A stretch of 64,000 nucleotides of DNA from Streptomyces sp. KL109B (lineage in GTDB: Bacteria > Actinomycetota > Actinomycetes > Streptomycetales > Streptomycetaceae). The DNA lies in assembly GCF_030766935.1 (NCBI RefSeq), contig NZ_JASERL010000001.1, forward strand, positions 372,001 through 436,000, given 5' to 3'. The position numbers and the translations under genes were made by a program. Every line of letters starts with the position of its first letter. The stretch's first letter is position 1. The notes under the pieces were generated by a model, which saw nothing but the letters and a program-made list of their open reading frames with translations, did no database searches and was not told the origin of the DNA. Below are positions 25,329 through 38,373 of the stretch, one piece after another.

Positions 25329-26107
25329 CCACCAGTTCTTCGGAGCAGGGCGTAAGTCTGGGCATGCCACAACTGCCCGCGCCCGCCTACCCGGACGACG
25401 TCCGCACCCGCCTGGAGGCGGACGCGAAGGAGATCATCTCCCGCTACCCCGGCTCCCGTTCGGCGCTGCTGCCGCTGCTGCACCTCGTGCAGTCGGAGGA
25501 GGGCCATGTCACGCGCACCGGCATGCAGTTCTGCGCGGACATGCTCGACCTGACCACCGCCGAGGTCACGGCCGTCGCGACCTTCTACACGATGTACCGC
25601 CGCAAGCCGAGCGGCGACTACCAAGTCGGCGTCTGCACCAACACGTTGTGCGCCGTCATGGGCGGCGACGCCATCTTCGAGTCGCTCCAGGAGCACCTCG
25701 GCGTCGGCAACAACGGGACCACGGACGACGGCAAGATCACGCTGGAGCACATCGAGTGCAACGCCGCTTGTGATTTCGCTCCCGTGGTGATGGTCAACTG
25801 GGAGTTCTTCGACAACCAGACGCCCGAGACCGCCAAGCGGCTCGTCGACGACCTGCGCGCGGACGCGCAGGTGTCACCCACGCGCGGCGCCCCCTTGTGC
25901 ACCTTCAAGGAGACCGCGCGCATTCTGGCCGGCTTCCCGGACGAGCGGGAGGGATCCGTCGACGCGAGCGGCAGCGCGGGCCCCGCCTCGCTGATCGGAC
26001 TCCGCCTGGCCAAGGGCGAAGTGGCCCCCGCGCGCGTGGTCCACCCGCGCGACGCGGAGGCCGAAGGCGAGTCTCCAGCCGGCCAGACCAGTCAGGAGGG
26101 GGAGTGA
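25325..26107 (+). CDS. nuoE: NADH-quinone oxidoreductase subunit E
   Basis: A 260-residue 24-kDa-family subunit with a thioredoxin-like fold and [2Fe-2S] cluster N1a. The ligands Cys104, Cys109 (VCTNTLC) and Cys145, Cys149 (ECNAAC) are all present. About 70 C-terminal residues form an unstructured polar extension not found in E. coli NuoE. The GTG at 25325 overlaps the nuoD stop. The stop overlaps the nuoF ATG. Confidence 0.96.
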   Translation: MTTSSSEQGVSLGMPQLPAPAYPDDVRTRLEADAKEIISRYPGSRSALLPLLHLVQSEEGHVTRTGMQFCADMLDLTTAEVTAVATFYTMYRRKPSGDYQVGVCTNTLCAVMGGDAIFESLQEHLGVGNNGTTDDGKITLEHIECNAACDFAPVVMVNWEFFDNQTPETAKRLVDDLRADAQVSPTRGAPLCTFKETARILAGFPDEREGSVDASGSAGPASLIGLRLAKGEVAPARVVHPRDAEAEGESPAGQTSQEGE

Positions 26108-27474
26108 TGACCTTGGCCGCCGAGATCGACAACAACGACACCAGCCCGGAGAAGCTGCTCTCTCCGGTCCTGTCGGCCTTCTGGGACCAGGACAAGTCCT
26201 GGTCCTTGGATGTGTATCGCCGGCATGAGGGCTACGAGGGGCTGCGCAAGGCCCTCGCGATGCAGCCGGACGACCTGATCGCGTACGTGAAGGACGCGGG
26301 GCTCCGCGGGCGTGGTGGCGCCGGATTCCCGACCGGGATGAAGTGGCAGTTCATCCCTCAGGGAGACGGCAAGCCGCACTATCTAGTTGTCAACGCCGAC
26401 GAATCGGAGCCCGGGACCTGCAAGGACATCCCGCTCCTCTTCGCCAATCCGCACAGCCTCATCGAGGGCATCGTGATCGCCTGTTACGCGATCCGTTCCG
26501 AGCACGCGTTCATCTACTTGCGCGGTGAAGTGGTCCCCGTACTGCGGCGCTTGCACGAAGCAGTGCGCGAGGCCTACGCCGCGGGGTATCTCGGGCAGAA
26601 CGTCCTGGGGTCCGGTCTCAACCTCGAACTCACCGTGCACGCGGGCGCGGGCGCGTACATCTGTGGTGAGGAGACCGCACTCCTGGACTCGCTCGAAGGC
26701 CGTCGTGGTCAGCCGCGACTCCGCCCCCCTTTCCCCGCGGTCGCGGGCCTCTACGCCTGCCCCACTGTGGTGAACAACGTCGAGTCCATCGCATCAGTTC
26801 CCGCGATCATCAATCGGGGGAAGGACTGGTTCAAATCGATGGGCAGCGAGAAGTCCCCGGGCTTCACGCTGTACTCGCTCAGCGGCCACGTCGCGAGCCC
26901 AGGACAGTACGAGGCCCCGCTCGGCATCACGCTGCGCCAGCTCCTCGACATGAGCGGCGGCATGCGCCCAGGACACCGCCTCAAGTTCTGGACCCCGGGC
27001 GGCAGTTCCACGCCGATGTTCACCGACGAGCACCTCGACGTACCCCTCGACTACGAGGGAGTCGGCGCCGCCGGATCGATGCTCGGCACCAAGGCGTTGC
27101 AGTGCTTCGACGAGACGACCTGCGTCGTGCGCGCGGTCACGCGGTGGACCGAGTTCTACGCCCACGAGTCCTGCGGCAAGTGCACGCCGTGCCGCGAAGG
27201 AACGTACTGGCTCGTCCAGTTGCTCCGCGACATCGAGGCCGGCAAGGGCACGATGTCCGACCTCGACAAGCTGAACGACATCGCCGACAACATCAACGGC
27301 AAGTCGTTCTGCGCCCTCGGTGACGGCGCCGCCTCGCCGATTTTCTCCTCGCTCAAGTACTTCCGCGAGGAGTACGAGCAGCACATCACGGGCAAGGCCT
27401 GCCCCTTCGACCCGGCCAAGTCCACGCTCTGGGCGGACCGGGCCGACCAGCACCGCACGGAGGTGAACGCATGA
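26107..27474 (+). CDS. nuoF: NADH-quinone oxidoreductase subunit F
   Basis: A 455-residue flavoprotein subunit that oxidises NADH. It shows the NADH/FMN-binding glycine loop [16 protein letters not shown] (residues 65-80) and [12 protein letters not shown], with ligands of cluster N3 at Cys356, Cys359, Cys362 ([12 protein letters not shown]) and Cys402. Length is normal. Codons 90-250 use noticeably more A/T-ending triplets (TAT, CTA, GTT, TTG, GAA) than neighbouring nuo genes, although the protein is intact. It overlaps nuoG by 4 bp. Confidence 0.97.
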   Translation: MTLAAEIDNNDTSPEKLLSPVLSAFWDQDKSWSLDVYRRHEGYEGLRKALAMQPDDLIAYVKDAGLRGRGGAGFPTGMKWQFIPQGDGKPHYLVVNADESEPGTCKDIPLLFANPHSLIEGIVIACYAIRSEHAFIYLRGEVVPVLRRLHEAVREAYAAGYLGQNVLGSGLNLELTVHAGAGAYICGEETALLDSLEGRRGQPRLRPPFPAVAGLYACPTVVNNVESIASVPAIINRGKDWFKSMGSEKSPGFTLYSLSGHVASPGQYEAPLGITLRQLLDMSGGMRPGHRLKFWTPGGSSTPMFTDEHLDVPLDYEGVGAAGSMLGTKALQCFDETTCVVRAVTRWTEFYAHESCGKCTPCREGTYWLVQLLRDIEAGKGTMSDLDKLNDIADNINGKSFCALGDGAASPIFSSLKYFREEYEQHITGKACPFDPAKSTLWADRADQHRTEVNA

Positions 27475-29972
27475 CTGTGACCACTAGCGCTCCCTCCGGG
27501 GGCGGCGAGGCGGCGGTTCCGCCGGAGGACCTGGTCACCCTCACCATCGACGGCATCGAGATCAGCGTCCCCAAGGGGACCCTGGTCATCCGGGCCGCCG
27601 AGATGCTCGGCATCGAGATCCCGCGCTTCTGCGACCACCCGCTCCTCGACCCGGCGGGCGCCTGCCGGCAGTGCATCGTGGAGGTGGAGGGCCAGCGCAA
27701 GCCGATGGCGTCCTGCACCATCACCTGCACCGACGGCATGGTGGTCAAGAGCCAGCTCTCCTCCCCGGTCGCCGAGAAGGCGCAGAAGGGGGTCATGGAG
27801 CTGCTGCTCATCAACCACCCCCTCGACTGCCCGGTCTGCGACAAGGGCGGCGAGTGCCCGCTGCAGAACCAGGCGATGTCGCACGGCCAGGCCGACTCCC
27901 GCTTCGAGGGCAAGAAGCGCACCTACGAGAAGCCGGTGCCGATCTCGAAGCAGGTGCTGCTCGACCGCGAGCGCTGCGTGCTGTGCGCCCGCTGCACCCG
28001 GTTCTCCAACCAGATCGCGGGCGACCCGATGATCGAGCTGATCGAGCGCGGCGCGCTCCAGCAGGTCGGCACGGGTGAGGGCGACCCCTTCGAGTCGTAC
28101 TTCTCCGGGAACACGATCCAGATCTGCCCGGTCGGCGCGCTGACCTCGGCTGCGTACCGGTTCCGCTCCCGGCCCTTCGACCTCGTGTCGTCGCCTTCGG
28201 TGTGTGAGCACTGCTCCGGTGGCTGCGCGACCCGCACCGACCACCGGCGCGGCAAGGTCATGCGCCGCCTCGCGGCCAACGACCCCGAGGTCAACGAGGA
28301 GTGGATCTGCGACAAGGGCCGCTTCGGCTTCCGTTACGCGCAGAAGCCGGACCGGCTCACCCACCCCCTCGTACGGGACGCGGAGAGCGGTGAACTGCGG
28401 CCCGCTTCCTGGCCGGAGGCGCTGGAGGCCGCCGCGAACGGGCTCGCCGCCGCCCGCGGCCGGGCCGGGGTGCTCACCGGTGGCCGGCTCACCGTCGAGG
28501 ACGCCTACGCGTACAGCAAGTTCGCGCGCATCGGCCTCGACACGAACGACATCGACTTCCGCGCGCGCGTGCACAGCGGCGAGGAAGCCGACTTCCTGGC
28601 GGCCCGCGTCGCCGGTCGCGGTCGCGACCTGGACGGCGAAGGAGTCACGTACGCGGCCCTGGAGAAGGCCCCCGCGGTCCTCCTGGTGGGCTTCGAGTCG
28701 GAGGAGGAGGCGCCCGGCGTCTTCCTCAAGCTCCGCAAGGCGTGGCGCAATCGCGGCCAGAAGGTCTATGCGCTGTCTACGTATGCGACGCGCGGCCTGG
28801 AGAAGGCGGGCGGCACACTGCTGCCCGCCGCGCCCGGCACCGAGCCCGAGTGGCTTGACGCGCTCGCCTCCGGGGTCGGCCTCGAAGGCGGGGGAGCGGA
28901 TGCCGCGCAGGCGCTGCGCGGCGAGGGCGCCGTGATCGTCGTCGGCGAGCGGGTCGCGGCCGTCGCGGGCGGGCTCACCGCCGCCGTACGGGCCGCGTCC
29001 GCGACCGGCGCCCAGCTGGTGTGGATCCCGCGCAGGGCCGGGGAGCGCGGCGCCGTCGAGGCGGGCGCGCTGGCCTCGCTGCTGCCGGGCGGCCGTCCGG
29101 CGATGGACCCGCGCGCGCGGGACGAGGTCGCCTCCGTCTGGGGCGTGGCCGAACTCCCGCACCGCTACGGGCGGGACACCGGGCAGATCGTGGAGGCCGC
29201 GGCCACTGGTGAACTGCGGGCCCTTGTGGTGGCCGGGGTCGAGGTCGCCGACCTGCCGTCCCCGGCACGCGCGCGTGAAGCCCTTCACGAGGTGGGCTTC
29301 CTGGTCTCCCTTGAGCAGCGGCCGAGCGAGGTCACCGACCACGCCGACGTCGTCCTCCCGGTGGCCGCGGTCGCCGAGAAGGCGGGCACGTTCCTCAACT
29401 GGGAGGGCCGCGCCCGGATGTTCGAGGCCGCGCTGAAGCCCGACCAGATGACGCGCCGCGTGGCACCCACGGACGCGCGCGTGCTGCAAATGGTGGCGGA
29501 CGCCATGGACGTACACCTGGGCCTGCCCGATCTGCGGTCGCTGCGCGGCGAGTTGGACCGGCTCGGCAACTGGGACGGGCCGCGCTCCACCGAGCCCCTG
29601 GAGACGGCGGGCCAGCTGCCGCGGCCGGACGCCGGAGAGGCCGTCCTCGCCGGGCACCGGCTGCTGCTCGACCAGGGCCGCCTCCAGGAGGGCGACGACG
29701 CGCTCGCCGGAACCCGGCACGCCGCCCACGCGCGCGTGTCCGCGACGACCGCCGCGGAGGCGGGCGTCAAGGACGGCGACACGGTGGCGGTGACCGGGGC
29801 GCTTGGCAGCGTCGAGTTCCCGCTCCAGGTCACCGAGATGCCCGACCGGGTGGTGTGGCTGCCGCTCAACTCCGCGGGCGGCGGCGTCGCTTCGGACACG
29901 GGGGCCGTCCCCGGCGACCTCGTGAAGATCGGCCCGGCCGTCGCCGCCGGAGTCCCGGAGGTGCAGTCATGA
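27471..29972 (+). CDS. nuoG: NADH-quinone oxidoreductase subunit G
   Basis: An 833-residue iron-sulfur subunit. The N-terminal ferredoxin domain holds a [2Fe-2S] cluster (Cys54, Cys65, Cys68, Cys82). A second segment [18 protein letters not shown] and [17 protein letters not shown] carry [4Fe-4S] ligands, and [20 protein letters not shown] opens the molybdopterin-oxidoreductase-like domain. The large C-terminal region, from about residue 290, resembles formate dehydrogenase but lacks cofactor residues, as is usual in complex I. The C-terminal [20 protein letters not shown] is the Mopterin-binding-fold remnant. Confidence 0.96.
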   Translation: MTVTTSAPSGGGEAAVPPEDLVTLTIDGIEISVPKGTLVIRAAEMLGIEIPRFCDHPLLDPAGACRQCIVEVEGQRKPMASCTITCTDGMVVKSQLSSPVAEKAQKGVMELLLINHPLDCPVCDKGGECPLQNQAMSHGQADSRFEGKKRTYEKPVPISKQVLLDRERCVLCARCTRFSNQIAGDPMIELIERGALQQVGTGEGDPFESYFSGNTIQICPVGALTSAAYRFRSRPFDLVSSPSVCEHCSGGCATRTDHRRGKVMRRLAANDPEVNEEWICDKGRFGFRYAQKPDRLTHPLVRDAESGELRPASWPEALEAAANGLAAARGRAGVLTGGRLTVEDAYAYSKFARIGLDTNDIDFRARVHSGEEADFLAARVAGRGRDLDGEGVTYAALEKAPAVLLVGFESEEEAPGVFLKLRKAWRNRGQKVYALSTYATRGLEKAGGTLLPAAPGTEPEWLDALASGVGLEGGGADAAQALRGEGAVIVVGERVAAVAGGLTAAVRAASATGAQLVWIPRRAGERGAVEAGALASLLPGGRPAMDPRARDEVASVWGVAELPHRYGRDTGQIVEAAATGELRALVVAGVEVADLPSPARAREALHEVGFLVSLEQRPSEVTDHADVVLPVAAVAEKAGTFLNWEGRARMFEAALKPDQMTRRVAPTDARVLQMVADAMDVHLGLPDLRSLRGELDRLGNWDGPRSTEPLETAGQLPRPDAGEAVLAGHRLLLDQGRLQEGDDALAGTRHAAHARVSATTAAEAGVKDGDTVAVTGALGSVEFPLQVTEMPDRVVWLPLNSAGGGVASDTGAVPGDLVKIGPAVAAGVPEVQS

Positions 29973-31366
29973 GTCCAGCAGCGCTCAACACCGTGGCGCT
30001 CGAAGACCTCTCCATGTTCGGCCGCGACCCCTGGTGGCTGGTCGTCGTCAAGGCGGTCTTCTGCTTCGCCTTCCTGATGGTGACCGTGCTGTTCTCCATC
30101 GTGTGGGAGCGCAAGGTCGTCGCCTGGATGCAGCTGCGCATCGGCCCGAACCGGCACGGCCCCTGGGGCATGCTCCAGTCGCTCGCCGACGGCATCAAGC
30201 TGATGCTCAAGGAAGACGTGATCGTCAAGCGCGCGGACAAGGTGGTCTACATCCTCGCGCCGATCGTCGCCGCGATCCCCGCCTTCATGGCGATCGCCGT
30301 GATCCCGTTCGGCCCGGCCGGCAACGAGATCTCGATCTTCGGTCACCGTACGACGATGCAGCTCACCGACCTGCCGATCGCGATGCTCTACATCCTCGCG
30401 GTCGCCTCCGTCGGCATCTACGGCATCGTCCTCGCGGGCTGGTCCTCCGGATCGACGTACCCGCTCCTCGGCGGCCTGCGGTCCTGCGCGCAGATGATCT
30501 CGTACGAGATCGCGATGGGCGCGGCCTTCGCCTCGGTGTTCCTCTTCTCGGGCTCGATGTCGACCTCGGAGATCGTCGCCCAGCAGCACGACCGCTGGTA
30601 CGTGATCCTGCTGCCGGTCTCGTTCCTGATCTACATCGTGACGATGGTCGGGGAGACGAACCGCGCGCCGTTCGACATGCCGGAGTCCGAGGGCGACCTC
30701 GTCGGCGGCTTCAACACCGAGTACTCGTCCATCAAGTTCGCGATGTTCATGCTCGCCGAGTACGTGAACATGGTGACGGTCTCGGCGGTGTCCGTGACGC
30801 TCTTCCTGGGCGGCTGGCGGGCGCCGTGGCCGGTCTCCACGTTCTGGGAGGGCGCGAACCACGGCTGGTGGCCGATGCTCTGGTTCGTCATCAAGGTCCA
30901 GCTGCTGCTGTTCTTCTTCATCTGGCTGCGCGGCACGCTCCCGCGCGTCCGCTACGACCAGTTGATGAAGCTCGGCTGGAAGGTCCTCATCCCGGTCTCC
31001 GTGGTGTGGCTGATGCTGGTGGCGACCGTGCGCACGCTGCGCAACGAGAACGTCGACTTCGCCTCCACCGCTCTGTACGTCGGCGCCGCGATCCTTGTGG
31101 TCCTGCTGCTGTCGTTCGTCGTGGACATCTTCCGCGACCGCGGGGCCAAGCGAGCCACCGAGGACGCTGCGGCCGAGGAGCCGGTCGCCTTCGACCCGAT
31201 GGCGGGCGGATTCCCCGTGCCGCCGCTGCCCGGACAGCAGTTGCCGCCCGTGCCGCGCAGGCGGTCCCGCCGCGAGCGGGAGCTGATTGTCAGTGGTGGC
31301 CCCGATACTCAGAGTGACGAGTCGCTTGGCGGATCTCGCGAAGGAAAGGAGGCGTCCGATGGCTGA
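29969..31366 (+). CDS. nuoH: NADH-quinone oxidoreductase subunit H
   Basis: A 465-residue membrane subunit with eight or nine helices that connects the arms and forms the quinone entry site. Signatures are [39 protein letters not shown] and [20 protein letters not shown]. The ~70-residue C-terminal tail (proline-rich [20 protein letters not shown]) is a hydrophilic extension typical of actinobacteria and longer than in E. coli. The ATG at 29969 overlaps the nuoG stop; the tail overlaps the nuoI start by 8 bp. Confidence 0.96.
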   Translation: MSPAALNTVALEDLSMFGRDPWWLVVVKAVFCFAFLMVTVLFSIVWERKVVAWMQLRIGPNRHGPWGMLQSLADGIKLMLKEDVIVKRADKVVYILAPIVAAIPAFMAIAVIPFGPAGNEISIFGHRTTMQLTDLPIAMLYILAVASVGIYGIVLAGWSSGSTYPLLGGLRSCAQMISYEIAMGAAFASVFLFSGSMSTSEIVAQQHDRWYVILLPVSFLIYIVTMVGETNRAPFDMPESEGDLVGGFNTEYSSIKFAMFMLAEYVNMVTVSAVSVTLFLGGWRAPWPVSTFWEGANHGWWPMLWFVIKVQLLLFFFIWLRGTLPRVRYDQLMKLGWKVLIPVSVVWLMLVATVRTLRNENVDFASTALYVGAAILVVLLLSFVVDIFRDRGAKRATEDAAAEEPVAFDPMAGGFPVPPLPGQQLPPVPRRRSRRERELIVSGGPDTQSDESLGGSREGKEASDG

Positions 31367-31976
31367 CGAGACCAACTCCGGCCAGGGGAAGGACACCGAG
31401 CCGGGGTTCCAGAACCCCGTCGCCGGCTTCGGCGTGACCTTCAAGGCCATGTTCAAGAAGCGGCTGACCGAGCAGTACCCGGAGCAACCGAAGACCACCG
31501 CTCCCCGCTTCCACGGCAGGCACCAGCTCAACCGCCATCCGGACGGCCTGGAGAAGTGCGTCGGCTGCGAGCTGTGCGCGTGGGCCTGCCCGGCGGACGC
31601 GATCTACGTGGAGGGCGCGGACAACACGGAGGAGGAGCGGTACTCCCCGGGTGAGCGCTACGGCCGCGTCTACCAGATCAACTACGCCCGCTGCATTCTG
31701 TGCGGCCTGTGCATCGAGGCGTGCCCCACGCGCGCGTTGACGATGACGAACGAGTTCGAGCTCGCCGACAGCAGCCGCGCCAACCTGATCTACACCAAGG
31801 AGCAGCTGCTCGCCGGGCTCGAAGAGGGCATGGTCGAGTCGCCGCACTCGATCTTCCCCGGCATGGACGAGCAGGACTACTACCGGGGTCTCGTCACCGA
31901 GGCGGCGCCCGGCACGAAGCCCCAAGTGGCCGTCTCCAAGGGCGAGAAGCCTGATCCCGAGGGGGCCGACGCATGA
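31359..31976 (+). CDS. nuoI: NADH-quinone oxidoreductase subunit I
   Basis: A 205-residue ferredoxin-like subunit with two [4Fe-4S] clusters (N6a, N6b). The ligands lie in [15 protein letters not shown] (Cys67, 70, 73, 77) and [16 protein letters not shown] (Cys112, 115, 118, 122). It passes electrons toward NuoB. The N-terminus ([20 protein letters not shown]) is the amphipathic membrane-anchoring helix. The ATG overlaps the nuoH end and has AAGGAAAGGAGG upstream. Its stop overlaps nuoJ by 4 bp. Confidence 0.97.
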   Translation: MADETNSGQGKDTEPGFQNPVAGFGVTFKAMFKKRLTEQYPEQPKTTAPRFHGRHQLNRHPDGLEKCVGCELCAWACPADAIYVEGADNTEEERYSPGERYGRVYQINYARCILCGLCIEACPTRALTMTNEFELADSSRANLIYTKEQLLAGLEEGMVESPHSIFPGMDEQDYYRGLVTEAAPGTKPQVAVSKGEKPDPEGADA

Positions 31977-32824
31977 GTGCAGCCGTCACCACCCTCGCCG
32001 CCTCCACCACCTCCACCGGTGAGGCCTTCCAGTTCTGGATCCTCGGCACGGTCGCCGTCATCGGCGCCCTGTGCACGATCCTCATGAAGAAGGCCGTGCA
32101 CAGCGCCCTGTGCCTGGCCGGAACCATGATCATCCTCGCGGTCTTCTATCTGGCCAACGGGGCGTACTTCCTGGGCATCGTGCAGATCGTCGTCTACACC
32201 GGCGCGATCATGATGCTGTTCCTCTTCGTGGTGATGCTCGTCGGCGTCACCGCCGCCGACTCCCTGAAGGAGACCATCAAGGGGCAGCGCTGGCTCGCCG
32301 CCCTGTGCGGGCTCGGCTTCGGGGTGCTGCTCATCGCGGGGATCGGCAACGCCTCGCTGAAGCAGTTCAACGGCCTCGGCAAGGCGAACGCCGGGGGGAA
32401 CGTGGAGGGGCTCGCGTCCCTCATCTTCACCAAGTACGTCTTCGCCTTCGAGATCACCGGCGCCCTGCTGATCACGGCCGCGGTCGGAGCGATGGTGCTC
32501 ACGCACCGCGAGCGCACCGAACGGGCCAAGACCCAGCGCGAGTTGGCCGAGCAGCGGGTCCGCGAGGGCAAGCACCTGCCGCCGCTGCCCGCCCCCGGCG
32601 TCTACGCCCGGCACAACGCGGTGGACATCGCGGGCCTGCTCCCCGACGGCACCCCGTCGGAGCTCACGGTCATGCAGACGCTGCGCGAGCGCGGCCAGAT
32701 CCGGGACGTGTCCGGTGAGGCGATGAGCGACCTGAAGGCGCTGGAGCAGCGGTCGTCCGAGCGCCTTGAGCGCCCGGAGGCCGAGCGGGCCGATCTCGAG
32801 CGGGCCGAGGAGGCGTCGAAGTGA
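31973..32824 (+). CDS. nuoJ: NADH-quinone oxidoreductase subunit J
   Basis: A 283-residue membrane subunit with five helices. The conserved stretch [20 protein letters not shown] (third helix, with the pi-bulge region) is clear. A ~110-residue hydrophilic C-terminus, rich in Glu/Arg, extends past the last helix and is absent in E. coli NuoJ (about 184 residues). It forms part of the proton channel region beside NuoA and NuoK. Translation is coupled to nuoI and nuoK through 4-bp overlaps. Confidence 0.95.
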
Positions 32825-33120
32825 ATCCGGTCAACTACCTGTATCTCGCCGCCCTGTTGTTCACGATCGGCGCCACCGGCGTGCTCATCAGGCGGAACGC
32901 GATCGTCGTGTTCATGTGCATCGAGCTGATGCTGAACGCGTGCAACCTCGCGTTCGTCGCGTTCTCCCGCATGCACGGCAATCTCGACGGCCAGATCATC
33001 GCGTTCTTCACGATGGTCGTCGCCGCCGCCGAGGTCGTGGTCGGGCTCGCGATCATCGTGTCGCTGTTCCGTTCCCGCCACTCGGCCTCGGTCGACGACG
33101 CCAGCCTGATGAAGCTGTAA
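32821..33120 (+). CDS. nuoK: NADH-quinone oxidoreductase subunit K
   Basis: A 99-residue subunit with three helices, homologous to MrpC. Glutamates conserved in the proton pathway are found in [20 protein letters not shown] and the final helix [20 protein letters not shown]. The length is standard. It starts with a GTG overlapping the nuoJ stop. nuoL follows after 14 bp. Confidence 0.97.
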
Positions 33121-33134
33121 GGGGTCGCTGAATC

Positions 33135-35030
<1,896 letters not shown>

Positions 35031-35035
35031 TACCG

Positions 35036-36610
35036 ATGTCCTTTCCTCTGCTGACAGCGACGGCGGTACTGCCGGCCGTGGGCGCGATCGCCACGGCCGC
35101 CGTACCGGCGAAGCGGCGCACCGCGGCCAAGTGGCTCGCGCTGCTGTTCTCGCTCGCCACCCTGGTCCTCGCGGCGGTGGTCGCGGTCCGGTTCGACCCG
35201 GGCGGCGGACGCTTCCAACTCACCGAATCGCACGCGTGGATCGCGGACTTCGGGGTCCGTTACGAGCTGGGTGTGGACGGCATCGGGGTGGCGCTCATCG
35301 CGCTGACCGCGCTGCTGATCCCGTTCGTGATCCTCGCGGGCTGGCACGACGCCGACCCGCAGGAGACGGGCAGCAGCCGGTGGCGGCCGACCCAGGGATT
35401 CTTCGCCCTGATCCTCCTCGTCGAGGCGATGGTGATCATCTCCTTCGAGGCCACCGACGTCTTCGTCTTCTACATCTTCTTCGAAGCCATGCTCATCCCG
35501 ATGTACTTCCTCATCGGCGGCTTCGGGGACCGCGCGGGACCGCACGGCGAGAAGGAGGCCGCGACCCAACGCTCGTACGCGGCCGTCAAGTTCCTCCTCT
35601 ACAACCTCGTCGGCGGCCTCATCATGCTGGCGGCCGTCATCGGCCTCTACGTAGTGGCGGGCACCTTCTCGCTCTCGGAGATCGCCGAGGCGCGGGCGAG
35701 CGGCTCGCTCGACATGGCGACCAACACCGAGCGCCTGCTCTTCCTGGGCTTCTTCTTCGCCTTCGCGGTGAAGGCCCCGCTGTGGCCGCTGCACACCTGG
35801 CTGCCGAACGCGATGGGCGAGGCCACCGCCCCGGTCGCCGTACTGATCACGGCGGTCGTCGACAAGGTCGGCACCTTCGCGATGCTCCGCTTCTGCCTCC
35901 AGCTCTTCCCGGAGGCCAGCAAGTGGGCGACGCCGGTGATCCTGGTGCTCGCCCTGATCAGCATCGTCTACGGGGCGTTGCTCGCGGTCGGCCAGCGCGA
36001 CATCAAGCGCCTGGTCGCCTACGCGTCGATCTCGCACTTCGGCTTCATCATCATGGGCATCTTCGCGATGACCAGCCAGGGCCAGTCCGGCGCGACGCTC
36101 TACATGGTCAACCACGGGATCTCGACGGCCGCGCTGATGCTGGTCGCCGGATTCCTGATCTCGCGGCGCGGCTCGCGGCTCATCGCGGACTACGGGGGCG
36201 TACAGAAGGTCGCCCCGGTGCTGGCGGGGACCTTCCTCATCGGGAGCCTCGCCACCCTCTCGCTGCCGGGGCTCGCGCCCTTCGTCAGTGAATTCCTGGT
36301 CCTGGTCGGCACGTTCACGCGCTACCCGGTGATCGGCATCATCGCCACCTTCGGCATCGTGCTCGCCGCGCTCTACACGCTGGTCCTCTACCAGCGCACC
36401 ATGACGGGCCCGGTGAAGCCGTCGACCGAGGGCATCGCGGATCTGCGGTTGCGTGAACTCGCGGTCGTGGTCCCGCTGATCGGCGTACTGATCTTCCTCG
36501 GTGTGTATCCGAAGCCGGTCACCGAGCTGGTGAACCCGGCGGTCAAGCACACCCTGTCCGACGTCCACAAGAAGGACCCGAAGCCGGAAGTGGAGGCGGC
36601 TCACAAGTGA
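35036..36610 (+). CDS. nuoM: NADH-quinone oxidoreductase subunit M
   Basis: A 524-residue antiporter-like proton pump subunit with 14 helices. Markers are YELGVDGIGVALIALTALLI, FYIFFEAMLIPMYFLIGGFG (key glutamate), FAVKAPLWPLHTWLPNAMGE (lysine) and RLVAYASISHFGFIIMGIFA. It starts at the ATG at 35036, 5 bp after the nuoL stop, although the frame is open further upstream. Its stop overlaps the nuoN GTG by 4 bp. Confidence 0.97.
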   Translation: MSFPLLTATAVLPAVGAIATAAVPAKRRTAAKWLALLFSLATLVLAAVVAVRFDPGGGRFQLTESHAWIADFGVRYELGVDGIGVALIALTALLIPFVILAGWHDADPQETGSSRWRPTQGFFALILLVEAMVIISFEATDVFVFYIFFEAMLIPMYFLIGGFGDRAGPHGEKEAATQRSYAAVKFLLYNLVGGLIMLAAVIGLYVVAGTFSLSEIAEARASGSLDMATNTERLLFLGFFFAFAVKAPLWPLHTWLPNAMGEATAPVAVLITAVVDKVGTFAMLRFCLQLFPEASKWATPVILVLALISIVYGALLAVGQRDIKRLVAYASISHFGFIIMGIFAMTSQGQSGATLYMVNHGISTAALMLVAGFLISRRGSRLIADYGGVQKVAPVLAGTFLIGSLATLSLPGLAPFVSEFLVLVGTFTRYPVIGIIATFGIVLAALYTLVLYQRTMTGPVKPSTEGIADLRLRELAVVVPLIGVLIFLGVYPKPVTELVNPAVKHTLSDVHKKDPKPEVEAAHK

Positions 36611-38268
36611 CCTCACACGTGACTGCGTCAGCCGTCCACAGTCTGTGGACAACCGCGGCGGAACCGCTCTCCAAGATCCAGGCGCCGAAGATCGAATACG
36701 GGCAATTGTCCCCGACCTTGATCGTCATCGGTGCCGCCATCGTGGGGATCCTGATCGAGGCCTTCGTGCCGCGCCGGTCCCGCTACTACGTGCAGGTGTT
36801 CCTGTCGGTCGTCGCGCTCGCGGCCGCCTTCGCGGCGGTCGTCGGGCTCGCGGCCGGCGGGTACGGGACGACGAAGGCGCACATCGCGGCCATGGGCGCG
36901 ATCGCCGTCGACGGCCCTGCGCTCTTCCTCCAAGGGACCATCCTGCTGGCCGGGTTGGTCGCGATCTTCACGTTCGCGGAGCGGCGGCTCGACCCGGAGG
37001 CGCACGGCAACCGCGTCGACTCGTTCGCCGCGCAGGCCGCCTCCGTCCCCGGCAGCGACAGCGAAAAGGCCGCCATAAAGGCCGGGTTCACCACCACAGA
37101 GGTGTTCCCGCTGGCGCTCTTCGCGATCGGCGGCATGCTGGTCTTCCCCTCGGCGAACGACCTGCTGACGCTGTTCATCGCCCTGGAAGTCTTCTCGCTG
37201 CCGCTGTACCTGCTGTGCGCCGTGGCCCGCCGCAAGCGGCTCATGTCGCAGGAGGCCGCGGTCAAGTACTTCCTGCTCGGCGCCTTCGCCTCCGCCTTCA
37301 CGCTGTTCGGCATCGCGCTCCTGTACGGGTACGCGGGCTCGGTCTCGTACAGCACCATCGCGAGCGTCGTCGACGGCTCGATCCAGAACGTCGACCCGGC
37401 GCTCGCCGACACCATGGGCAATGACGCGCTGCTGCTCATCGGCATGGCGCTGGTCGGCATGGGGCTGCTGTTCAAGGTCGGCGCCGTGCCGTTCCACATG
37501 TGGACGCCGGACGTCTACCAGGGCGCTCCGACGCCGGTCACCGGCTTCATGGCGGCGGCCACGAAGGTCGCGGCCTTCGGCGCGCTGCTGCGGCTGCTGT
37601 ACGTCGTGCTGCCGGGCATGCGGTGGGACTGGCGGCCGGTCATGTGGGCGATCGCCATCGTCACGATGCTGGGCGGCGCGATCGTCGCGATCACGCAGAC
37701 CGACATCAAGCGGCTGCTCGCGTACTCGTCGATCGCGCACGCCGGCTTCATCCTGGCCGGTGTCATCGCGACGACACCCGACGGCGTCTCGTCCGTGCTC
37801 TTCTACCTGGGCGCGTACTCCTTCGTGACCATCGGCGCGTTCGCCGTGGTCACGCTCGTACGGGACGCGGGCGGCGAGGCGACGCACCTGTCGAAGTGGG
37901 CGGGGCTCGGGCGCAGGTCGCCCCTGGTCGCGGCGGTCTTCGCGGTGTTCCTGCTGGCCTTCGCGGGCATCCCGCTGACCTCCGGGTTCGCGGGCAAGTT
38001 CGCCGTGTTCAAGGCGGCGGCCGAGGGCGGCGCGGGCGCGCTCGTCGTGGTCGGTGTCGTGTCCTCGGCGATCGCCGCGTTCTTCTACATCCGCGTGATC
38101 GTCCTCATGTTCTTCAGCGAGCCGAAGACGGACGGGCCGACCGTGGCCGTGCCGTCGCCGCTGACCATGACGACGATCGGGGTGGGCGTGGCCGTCACGA
38201 TCGTGCTGGGCCTCGCGCCGCAGTACTTCCTCGACCTGGCGAGCCAGGCAGGGGTGTTCGTGCGGTAG
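36607..38268 (+). CDS. nuoN: NADH-quinone oxidoreductase subunit N
   Basis: A 553-residue antiporter-like subunit, last of the operon. Typical motifs are LTLFIALEVFSLPLYLLCAV (glutamate), KVGAVPFHMWTPDVYQGAPT and LLAYSSIAHAGFILAGVIAT. It is longer than E. coli NuoN (about 485) because of N-terminal and loop extensions. Codons 10-16 contain a palindrome of two DnaA-box-like sequences (36634-36652). A GC-rich terminator follows 22 bp after the stop. Confidence 0.96.
   Translation: MTSHVTASAVHSLWTTAAEPLSKIQAPKIEYGQLSPTLIVIGAAIVGILIEAFVPRRSRYYVQVFLSVVALAAAFAAVVGLAAGGYGTTKAHIAAMGAIAVDGPALFLQGTILLAGLVAIFTFAERRLDPEAHGNRVDSFAAQAASVPGSDSEKAAIKAGFTTTEVFPLALFAIGGMLVFPSANDLLTLFIALEVFSLPLYLLCAVARRKRLMSQEAAVKYFLLGAFASAFTLFGIALLYGYAGSVSYSTIASVVDGSIQNVDPALADTMGNDALLLIGMALVGMGLLFKVGAVPFHMWTPDVYQGAPTPVTGFMAAATKVAAFGALLRLLYVVLPGMRWDWRPVMWAIAIVTMLGGAIVAITQTDIKRLLAYSSIAHAGFILAGVIATTPDGVSSVLFYLGAYSFVTIGAFAVVTLVRDAGGEATHLSKWAGLGRRSPLVAAVFAVFLLAFAGIPLTSGFAGKFAVFKAAAEGGAGALVVVGVVSSAIAAFFYIRVIVLMFFSEPKTDGPTVAVPSPLTMTTIGVGVAVTIVLGLAPQYFLDLASQAGVFVR
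36634..36652. promoter_or_regulatory. paired inverted DnaA-box-like sequences within nuoN
   Basis: GTCCACA-GTC-TGTGGAC (36634-36650) is a perfect inverted repeat. Its right arm extends to TGTGGACAA, exactly the complement of the Streptomyces-preferred DnaA box TTGTCCACA. The left arm is CCGTCCACA, two mismatches from that box. It lies at codons 10-16 of nuoN and could simply be coding sequence. Confidence 0.45.
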
Positions 38269-38290
38269 CGACAGCGGCGGTACGAAACAC

Positions 38291-38334
38291 CCGACCGACC
38301 CCCGGCCATGCGATGGCGGCAGGGGGTCGGTCGG
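38291..38334. terminator. terminator of the nuo operon
   Basis: Arms CCGACCGACCCCC and GGGGGTCGGTCGG give a perfect 13-bp stem. The 18-nt loop contains a smaller GCCAT/ATGGC stem. It lies 22 bp after the nuoN stop. Confidence 0.8.
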
Positions 38335-38373
38335 TATGTGCCGGGCGGGAACGGGGCGTGCCATCGTGACGGC

